Source of the DNA: Rhizobacter sp.
GTDB lineage: Bacteria; Pseudomonadota; Gammaproteobacteria; Burkholderiales; Burkholderiaceae_C
DNA: 24,582 bases
Direction: 5' to 3'
Assembly: GCA_014380155.1 (NCBI GenBank)
Contig: JACMKJ010000552.1
Location: 1 to 24,582, forward strand
In this document: positions 8,589-14,976 of the stretch, piece after piece
Layout: every line of letters starts with the position of its first letter
How positions within the stretch are numbered: position 1 is the first letter of the stretch
The notes under the pieces: model-generated
Seen by the model: only the letters and a program-made list of their open reading frames with translations
Told to the model about the DNA's origin: nothing
Database searches by the model: none
Translations under genes and position numbers: made by a program

Positions 8589-11500
8589 ATGAAGACGACC
8601 GTTGGGTTCAGCGTGCACGCTTGCGCACGCCGTGGTACCGCCTTGTTCACCGCCCTCGCGCTGGCCGCGTGCGGCGGGGGCGGCTCAGACAACAACCGTG
8701 ACGACGCCACTGCGCCGCCCGCCAGCAGCGAGGGCACCACGCGTGAGCAGGCGATGGCCATTGCGGCGCCGGGTGCGAGCACCTGGTCACCGTTGATCAA
8801 CCTGTCGCTGGTGCCTTCGTCGGCCGCCAATCTGCCCAACGGCAAGCTGCTGTTCTGGTCGTCGGCCGACCGCTTCTCCGACGGCGCGCCGAGCGGGCGC
8901 ACCTACACCTCGCTGTTCGACCCGGCCACCAACACGGCCACCGAAACGCTGGTCACCAACACCGGGCACGACATGTTCTGCACCGGCACCACCAACCTGC
9001 CCGACGGCCGCATCCTCGCCAACGGCGGCAAGGACGCCGGCAAGACCAGCATCTACGACCCGGTCACCAACACCTGGTCGACCGCCGCGGCCATGACCAT
9101 CGCACGCGGCTACAGCGCCAACACGCTGATGCCCGACGGCTCGGTGCTCACGCTGGGCGGCTCGTGGAGCGGTGGCCTGGGCGGCAAGCACGGCGAGCTG
9201 TGGACGGCCGCTGGCGGCTGGCGTCGCCTCACCGGCGTGCCGGTCGACAGCACGCAGGCACCCGACCCGCAAGGCCTCTTCCGCGCCGACAACCACATGT
9301 GGCTGTTCCCTGCGCCCAACGGCCAGATCCTGCAGGCCGGCCCGGGCGCCGCCATGAACTGGATCGACACACAAGGCAATGGCCGCATCACACCGGCCGG
9401 CACGCGCAGTGACGACGCCTACTCACAAAGCGGCAACGCGGTGATGTACGACATCGGCAAGGTGCTCAAGGTGGGCGGCGCGCCCGCCTACCAGGGGCTC
9501 AACGCCAGCAACAGCGCGTATGTGATCGACATGAACGCCGGTGTGTCGGTGCGCAAGCTGGCCCCGATGCAGTACGCGCGCATCTTCAGCAACGGCGTGG
9601 TGCTGCCCAACGGGCAGGTGGTCGTGATCGGCGGCCACACGCTTGGCAACCCTTTCTCCGACAACAACTCGGTGCTGATCCCCGAGCTGTGGGACCCGGT
9701 CACCGAGACCTTCACACCCCTGCCCCCCATCGCCACGCCACGCAACTACCACTCGGTGGCGCTGCTGATGCCCGATGGGCGCGTGATGTCGGGCGGCGGC
9801 GGCCTGTGTGGTGGCTGTGCCACCAACCACCCCAACATCCAGATCCTCACACCGCACTACCTGCTCAACGACAACGGCACGCCGGCCACACGCCCGGTGC
9901 TCAACACCGTGCCCACCACGGCCACACACGGCACCACCATGGCGGTGACCACCAACTCGGCCGTCACCTCGTTTGCACTGGTGCGCCTGGGTTCGACCAC
10001 GCACACCATCAACAACGACCAGCGGCGCATCCCGCTGCAGTTCAGCAGCACCGGCACCAACGCGTATTCGCTCACCATCCCGAGCAACCCGCACGTGGTG
10101 CTGCCAGGCCACTACATGCTGTTCGCGATGAATGCGGCAGGCACGCCGTCGGTCTCCAAGAACGTGCGCATCTCGGGTGATGCGGCTCCCAAGCTCACCA
10201 ACCCGGGCAGCCAGAACAGCACCACCGGCAACACCGTCACGCTCAACCTCGCAGCCACCACGCCGAGCGGCACGCTGAGCTTTGCCGCCACCGGCTTGCC
10301 GCCGGGCCTGAGCATCAACCCCACCACCGGCGCCATCACCGGCACACCCACCGCCGCCGGCCAGCACGTGGTGACGCTCTCGGCCACCAACAACGTGGCG
10401 ACCACCAGCACCAACGTGGCGTGGAACGTGGTGGTCCCGGCCATCGCCGCCTCGTGGGTGCGCCTTGAAGCTGTGTCTGAGACGAACGGCCAGCCCTGGA
10501 CCTCGATGGCCGAGTTCAACCTGCTCGACCGCAGCGGCGCCACCATCCCCCGCACCGGCTGGCAGGTGCAGGCCGACAGCCAGGAGGCCGCTTCGGGCAA
10601 CAACTCGGCCGCCGCAGCCATCGACGGTGACGCCGCCACCTACTGGCACACGCAGTACACCGGCACCACCGCACCGATGCCACACCGCTACACCGTCAAC
10701 CTGGGCGGACCACGCACCTTCGGCGGCTTCCGCTATTTGCCAAGGCCCGCGGCGGGCGGCTTGAACGGCGTGATCGCCGGCTGGAACTTCTACACCAGCA
10801 ACGACGGCACCAACTGGACGCTGGTGAAACAAGGCAACTTCAACGACTTCCCCGACCGCTCGGCCGAGAAGACGGAAATGATCAACCGCCCGCCCACCGT
10901 GCTGGGCGTGGCCAACCGCAGCAGCACCGTCGGCCAGGCGGTCTCGTTCGGCATCAGCGCGGGCGACCCCGATGGCGACACGATCGGCTACAGCGCCACC
11001 GGTCTGCCGACGGGGCTGGCCATCAACACCGCCTCGGGACTGATCAGCGGCACACCGACCGCCGCAGGCAGCTTCAACGTGACGGTCACGGCCAACGACG
11101 GCCGCAGCGGCACCTCGAGCGTGAACTTCGGTTGGGCCATCAGCGCCTCGGCGCTGGAGATCCAGCCGGTGCTCGCACCGCCGCAGGTGAGCGGCAACAA
11201 CGCCACCTTCAACGTGGCCTCCAACGGCGGCACCGGCACACGCTACCGCTGGAACTTCGGTGACGGCACGGCCACCACGGCCTACTCCACCGCCACCAGC
11301 ATCGGCCACGTCTACGCCGCGCCCGGCCACTACACCGTGACGGTGACAGCCATCGACGTGAACGGCGTGACACGCGACCTGGTGTTCACGCAGGCCGTCT
11401 ACGCCACCACCACCACGAGCAAGCCCACGCAGTCATCGACGCTCGCCATCGAGAACGCGGCCACACCGCGCGTGTGGCTGGTCAACCAAGACAACGACAG

Positions 11501-13724
11501 CGTGAGCGTGTTCAACGGCAACACCAACGCGCGTGTCGCCGAGATCAACGTGGGTGGTGCGCCGCGAAGCGTGGCCATCGCACCCGACGGCCGTGTGTGG
11601 GTGACGAACAAGAACGACGCCAGCATCAGCATCGTCAGCCCGAGCACGCTCGCGGTGGTGCAGACGCTTGCGTTGCCGCGCGCCTCCATGCCGTTCGGCA
11701 TCGCCTTCGCGCCAGACGGCAGCGCCGCCTACGTGGCACTCGAAGCCACCGGCAACCTGCTCAAGCTCAACGCCAGCACCGGCGCCACGCTTGGCACGGT
11801 GTCGGTGGGAGCCAACCCGAGGCATGTGTCGGTCACGGCGGCGAGCAACCGCGTGCTGGTGTCGCGCTTCATCTCGCCACCGCAGCCGGGTGAAGCCACG
11901 GCCACCGTGCAGACGCAGGTGGGCGGTGTGAACCGGGGTGGTGAAGTGGTGGTCGTGACGGCAGCCACGATGGCCATCGAGCGCACGGTGGTGCTGCGCC
12001 ACAGCGACAAGTTCGACGGCTCGATCCAGGGCCGGGGCGTACCCAACTACCTGCATGCGGCCGCCATCTCGCCTGACGGCGCGAGCGCCTGGGTGCCGTC
12101 GAAACAAGACAACCTGCAGCGCGGCACCCTGCGCGACGGCAACGCCCTCGACTTCCAGAACACGGTGCGCGCCATCAGCTCGCGCATCGACCTGGGCAGC
12201 TTCAATGAAGACTACGCCGCCCGCATTGACCACGACAACTCCAGCCTCGCAAGCGGCGCGGTATACCACCCGACCGGCGCCTACCTCTTCGTGGCGCTGG
12301 AGACCAGCCGCCAGGTGGCGGTGGTCAACCCGTATGGCCGCTTCGAGATGCTGCGCATCGACACCGGCCGCGCGCCGGGTGCGGTGGCGGTGTCGGCCGA
12401 TGGCCTGAAGCTCTACGTCAACAACTTCATGGACCGCACGCTGGGCATCTACGACCTGCGCCGCCTCGTCAACTATGGCGAGAGCACGGTTCCGGTGTTC
12501 GCCTCGCCCGGTGCCATCACCACCGAGCGGCTGGCCACCAACGTGCTCATCGGCAAGCAGTTCTTCTACGACGCCAAAGACCCGCGCCTGTCGCGTGACG
12601 CTTACATGAGCTGCGCCTCATGCCACAACGACGGCGGGCAAGACGGCCGCACCTGGGACTTGACCAGCCTCGGCGAAGGCCTGCGCAACACCGCCAACCT
12701 GCGTGGCCGCGCCGGCGCGCAGGGCTTCAAGCACTGGAGCGCCAACTTCGACGAGACACAAGACTTCGAAGGCCAGATCCGCACGCTGGCGGGTGGGCGC
12801 GGGCTGATGACCGATGCGCAGTTCAACACCGGCACACGCTCGCAGCCCTTGGGTGATGCCAAGGCAGGCGTGAGTGCCGATCTCGACTCGCTCTCGGCCT
12901 ACCTCGCCTCGCTGAATCAGTTCGCGCTCAGCCCGCTGCGCAATGCCGACGGCAGCAACACCGCGGCCGCCAACGCGGGCCGCACGGTGTTCGTTGCGCA
13001 GTGCGTGTCGTGCCACTCGGGCACGGCCTTCACCGAAAGCGGCAATGCCACGCTGCGCAACATCGGCACGCTCAAGGCCAGCAGCGGCCAGCGCCTGGGC
13101 TCACCGCTCACCGGCATCGACACACCGACCCTGCGCGACGTGTGGGCCACCGCGCCCTACCTGCACGACGGCTCGGCGGCCACGCTGGGCGATGCGGTGC
13201 GGGCCCACACCGGCCTCACGCTGACGACGACCCAAGTCAACGACGTGGTGGCTTATGTGTCGCAGATCGGGCGTGAAGAAACAGCGTCACCCGCACCCAC
13301 GCTGGTGCTCGCCGGCCTCACCGTGGCCGACACCGCCAACGCGGCCGACTGGTCGATCCAGAGCAACCTCCAGGTGGGGAACCTGCAGTTCGGTGACCGC
13401 ACCTTCACGTTCACGACGGTGCCCTCGCAGGTGGCCGGCTCGGCGTGGATTCGTGCTGCCAACGACTCGAAGGGTTTCGCCGGCAACCCGACGGTGAGCT
13501 TCACCATCAACCGCTCGGCCGACGTGTACGTGGCGATCGACGACCGCATCGGCGCGCCCTTCGGCTGGATGACCACGGGTTGGGTGTCGACCGGCATCAA
13601 GCTCGTCAACAACGAAGCCACACCACGGCCGCTCACGCTGTACCGCAAGAACTTTGCGGCCGGTACGGTGAGCCTGGGCGGCGCAGCCACGGGGAACAAC
13701 ATGTACAGCGTGATCGTGAAGTGA
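8589..13724 (+). CDS. Galactose-oxidase-like copper radical oxidase fused to YVTN propeller and diheme peroxidase-like module; lipoprotein
   Basis: This 1711-residue predicted lipoprotein has a signal peptide and lipobox LAAC with Cys28. Domains in order: galactose-oxidase kelch propeller (about 60-420); the oxidase C-terminal domain known as DUF1929 (430-530); putative Ig (533-617); F5/8C discoidin-like (620-757); second putative Ig (766-850); PKD (856-935); YVTN-type propeller (957-1297); CcP/MauG-like region with heme sites CASCH (1342-1346) and CVSCH (1472-1476); unassigned beta-rich end (1568-1711). Copper and cofactor residues matching fungal galactose oxidase are Cys131, Tyr175, Trp193, Arg232, Tyr387, His388 and His472, plus the Cys407/Cys410 disulfide pair. 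It should oxidise a primary alcohol to an aldehyde, giving H2O2 if O2 is the acceptor. The ATG at 8589 has AGGAG 8 bases upstream; a TTG at 8559 is less likely. The substrate is not known. Confidence 0.93.
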   Translation: MKTTVGFSVHACARRGTALFTALALAACGGGGSDNNRDDATAPPASSEGTTREQAMAIAAPGASTWSPLINLSLVPSSAANLPNGKLLFWSSADRFSDGAPSGRTYTSLFDPATNTATETLVTNTGHDMFCTGTTNLPDGRILANGGKDAGKTSIYDPVTNTWSTAAAMTIARGYSANTLMPDGSVLTLGGSWSGGLGGKHGELWTAAGGWRRLTGVPVDSTQAPDPQGLFRADNHMWLFPAPNGQILQAGPGAAMNWIDTQGNGRITPAGTRSDDAYSQSGNAVMYDIGKVLKVGGAPAYQGLNASNSAYVIDMNAGVSVRKLAPMQYARIFSNGVVLPNGQVVVIGGHTLGNPFSDNNSVLIPELWDPVTETFTPLPPIATPRNYHSVALLMPDGRVMSGGGGLCGGCATNHPNIQILTPHYLLNDNGTPATRPVLNTVPTTATHGTTMAVTTNSAVTSFALVRLGSTTHTINNDQRRIPLQFSSTGTNAYSLTIPSNPHVVLPGHYMLFAMNAAGTPSVSKNVRISGDAAPKLTNPGSQNSTTGNTVTLNLAATTPSGTLSFAATGLPPGLSINPTTGAITGTPTAAGQHVVTLSATNNVATTSTNVAWNVVVPAIAASWVRLEAVSETNGQPWTSMAEFNLLDRSGATIPRTGWQVQADSQEAASGNNSAAAAIDGDAATYWHTQYTGTTAPMPHRYTVNLGGPRTFGGFRYLPRPAAGGLNGVIAGWNFYTSNDGTNWTLVKQGNFNDFPDRSAEKTEMINRPPTVLGVANRSSTVGQAVSFGISAGDPDGDTIGYSATGLPTGLAINTASGLISGTPTAAGSFNVTVTANDGRSGTSSVNFGWAISASALEIQPVLAPPQVSGNNATFNVASNGGTGTRYRWNFGDGTATTAYSTATSIGHVYAAPGHYTVTVTAIDVNGVTRDLVFTQAVYATTTTSKPTQSSTLAIENAATPRVWLVNQDNDSVSVFNGNTNARVAEINVGGAPRSVAIAPDGRVWVTNKNDASISIVSPSTLAVVQTLALPRASMPFGIAFAPDGSAAYVALEATGNLLKLNASTGATLGTVSVGANPRHVSVTAASNRVLVSRFISPPQPGEATATVQTQVGGVNRGGEVVVVTAATMAIERTVVLRHSDKFDGSIQGRGVPNYLHAAAISPDGASAWVPSKQDNLQRGTLRDGNALDFQNTVRAISSRIDLGSFNEDYAARIDHDNSSLASGAVYHPTGAYLFVALETSRQVAVVNPYGRFEMLRIDTGRAPGAVAVSADGLKLYVNNFMDRTLGIYDLRRLVNYGESTVPVFASPGAITTERLATNVLIGKQFFYDAKDPRLSRDAYMSCASCHNDGGQDGRTWDLTSLGEGLRNTANLRGRAGAQGFKHWSANFDETQDFEGQIRTLAGGRGLMTDAQFNTGTRSQPLGDAKAGVSADLDSLSAYLASLNQFALSPLRNADGSNTAAANAGRTVFVAQCVSCHSGTAFTESGNATLRNIGTLKASSGQRLGSPLTGIDTPTLRDVWATAPYLHDGSAATLGDAVRAHTGLTLTTTQVNDVVAYVSQIGREETASPAPTLVLAGLTVADTANAADWSIQSNLQVGNLQFGDRTFTFTTVPSQVAGSAWIRAANDSKGFAGNPTVSFTINRSADVYVAIDDRIGAPFGWMTTGWVSTGIKLVNNEATPRPLTLYRKNFAAGTVSLGGAATGNNMYSVIVK
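10287..10361 (+). repeat. Putative Ig-domain repeat, copy 1
   Basis: The motif ATGLPPGLSINPTTG continues to GTPTAAG and is the core of a cadherin-like putative Ig domain. It matches the copy at 10995-11069 in 18 of 25 residues. The copies are separated by the discoidin-like domain, so one Ig unit was probably duplicated before or around that domain's insertion. Confidence 0.8.
10995..11069 (+). repeat. Putative Ig-domain repeat, copy 2
   Basis: This stretch, ATGLPTGLAINTASG to GTPTAAG, is the second copy of the 25-residue Ig core inside the copper oxidase fusion. It follows the discoidin-like domain and precedes the PKD domain. The DNA has diverged at many third-codon positions, which points to an old duplication. 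Confidence 0.8.
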
Positions 13725-14185
13725 TGGGGCCCTGGTGGTTCACGGCGTGTGCGATTGCAGCGGCCCTGGCCGCAGCGCTCGCCACGCCCGGAGCCGCCTC
13801 GCCCAACAACGACAGCGCCGTGCAGCGCGGCCTGCAGCTCTACGCCGGGGCCGCACCGCTGCAAGGCACCATCACCGGCCATGCGGCGCCCTTGCCGCCG
13901 GGCGCGGCGCGTTGCATCAACTGCCATGCATTGGGAACTGCGGGGCCGGCGCGTGCAGCGTCGGCCCCGAGTTCGTTCGGCCCCTTGATCACGCGCGAGC
14001 GGCTCACACAGCGCATCGCGCGCCGCGGCGGGCCACCTTCTGCCTATGACGAAACCAACTTCTGCCGGCTGCTGCGCACCGGCATCGACCCGGCCTATGT
14101 GCTCATCCCGCGCGACATGCCACGCTACACGCTGGCCGACGCCGATTGCCGCGGCCTGTGGCTGTACCTGAACAGCTTGCCTTGA
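13724..14185 (+). CDS. Small periplasmic monoheme cytochrome c
   Basis: This 153-residue protein has an N-terminal hydrophobic signal peptide or anchor (about 5-25, ending GAAS). It has one c-type heme site, CINCH (Cys64, Cys67, His68). Met132 in the RDMPRY segment is a plausible sixth ligand. Two further cysteines, Cys114 and Cys142, could form a disulfide or, less likely, join other metal chemistry. Its ATG overlaps the oxidase stop (TGATG), so the two are translationally coupled and should be made together. This suggests an electron carrier serving the diheme region of the large lipoprotein and linking it to the respiratory chain. The partner role is inferred from position; the heme site is visible. 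Confidence 0.88.
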   Translation: MGPWWFTACAIAAALAAALATPGAASPNNDSAVQRGLQLYAGAAPLQGTITGHAAPLPPGAARCINCHALGTAGPARAASAPSSFGPLITRERLTQRIARRGGPPSAYDETNFCRLLRTGIDPAYVLIPRDMPRYTLADADCRGLWLYLNSLP

Positions 14186-14196
14186 GGAGCAACCCC

Positions 14197-14793
14197 ATGT
14201 CTCTTGTCCACCAGCTGCCCCTGCCGCGACGGCTCGTCCTGCTGCTGGGCGCAGCGGCCTTGCTGCGCGCCGGGCGTTCACACGCCCATGCGAGCTTCGG
14301 CCCCGTGCAGCCCGAGCAACCGGCACCGAAGCTGCAAGTCACCGGCATGGATGGCAAGGCCTTCGACCTGGTCGGCGCCTTGAAAGGGCAGGTGACCGCC
14401 CTGCAATTGATCTACACCGGCTGCAGCGCCACCTGTCCGATCCAGGGCGCGGTGTTTGCGCAGACGCAGGCGCTGTTGGCCGCGCACGACAAGGGGCGTG
14501 ACATCCGCCTGCTGTCGGTCTCGATCGACCCGTTGGGCGATGACGTGAAAGGCCTGCGCGCCTGGCTCGGCCGCCATGGCGCGCAGCCGCAGCGCTGGAC
14601 GGCCGCGCTACCGTCGATGCAGCAGGTCGACCCGCTGCTCGACTTCTTGCGAGGCCGCGCCGCAGGCCCCGACCGCCACACCGCGCAGGCCTTCATCTTC
14701 GACCGCCGTGCACGCCTGATGCACCGCACCGAAGACATGCCCGCGCCGCAGTCGCTGGCGAACCTGCTCCTGAGCGTGAGTGGGCGGGGCTAG
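14197..14793 (+). CDS. SCO1/SenC-family copper chaperone
   Basis: This 198-residue protein has a thioredoxin-like SCO fold with an N-terminal signal or membrane anchor (about 10-30). The copper site is visible: CSATC (Cys76 and Cys80, the family CxxxC) after the strand ALQLIYTG, plus His161 in GPDRHTAQAFIFD. SCO proteins deliver copper to cytochrome oxidase CuA, and in Streptomyces a Sco protein loads the copper radical oxidase GlxA. The gene follows the cytochrome gene by 11 bases, with its GAGGAG ribosome site overlapping the stop codon. No cytochrome oxidase genes are nearby, so the most likely client is the copper radical oxidase in the same cassette. A role as a thiol reductase for heme attachment is an alternative. 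Confidence 0.92.
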   Translation: MSLVHQLPLPRRLVLLLGAAALLRAGRSHAHASFGPVQPEQPAPKLQVTGMDGKAFDLVGALKGQVTALQLIYTGCSATCPIQGAVFAQTQALLAAHDKGRDIRLLSVSIDPLGDDVKGLRAWLGRHGAQPQRWTAALPSMQQVDPLLDFLRGRAAGPDRHTAQAFIFDRRARLMHRTEDMPAPQSLANLLLSVSGRG

Positions 14794-14823
14794 GGCCTGT
14801 TAACACTACGCAGGCCCTGGCCC
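14787..14823. terminator. 13-bp stem-loop between convergent genes
   Basis: Positions 14787-14799 and 14811-14823 pair over 13 bp with a single G-T wobble, around an 11-base loop. The core is AGGGCCTG and CAGGCCCT. It overlaps the SCO stop codon and lies just before the stop of the convergent 24-residue gene, so it is well placed as a bidirectional terminator. No T-run is present. Confidence 0.55.
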
Positions 14824-14826
14824 GGC

Positions 14827-14901
14827 TCAGCGCAGGCCGAAGTAGCCCAGAACGAAGAGGATGATGACAACCGCGCCGACGAGCCAAACGATTCTGTTCA
14901 T
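14827..14901 (-). CDS. 24-residue single-span membrane peptide
   Basis: A short open frame reads MNRIVWLVGAVVIILFVLGY and ends FGLR. It starts with ATG and has a perfect AAGGAG ribosome site 7 bases upstream. Almost the whole peptide is one hydrophobic helix with Arg near each end, so it should insert in the inner membrane. Very similar tiny peptides, I believe, are annotated as hypothetical proteins in many Proteobacteria, but I cannot check this here. The function is unknown; such peptides often modulate membrane complexes or stress responses. It lies in the same direction as, and downstream of, the FtsH-like protease, 75 bases beyond its stop, so cotranscription is possible. Confidence 0.6.
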   Translation of the reverse strand: MNRIVWLVGAVVIILFVLGYFGLR

Positions 14902-14976
14902 GATGATGCTCCTTGCATGCGCGAGAAGCGCAAAGCGGGTCGGCTCGCACAGCGCGTGCCGATCTCGCAAGCCACT

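Noticed and set aside
9423..11330. 635-residue minus-strand open frame opposite the copper oxidase
   Set aside because: It is Gly/Arg/His/Val-rich with no recognisable motifs, and mirrors the codon bias of the coding strand.
8589..13724. Possibility that the 1711-residue fusion is two genes joined by an error
   Set aside because: The frame is continuous, with in-frame linker domains (Ig, discoidin, PKD) between the oxidase and the heme part, and there is no internal start with a ribosome site that I could identify. Read mapping would settle it.
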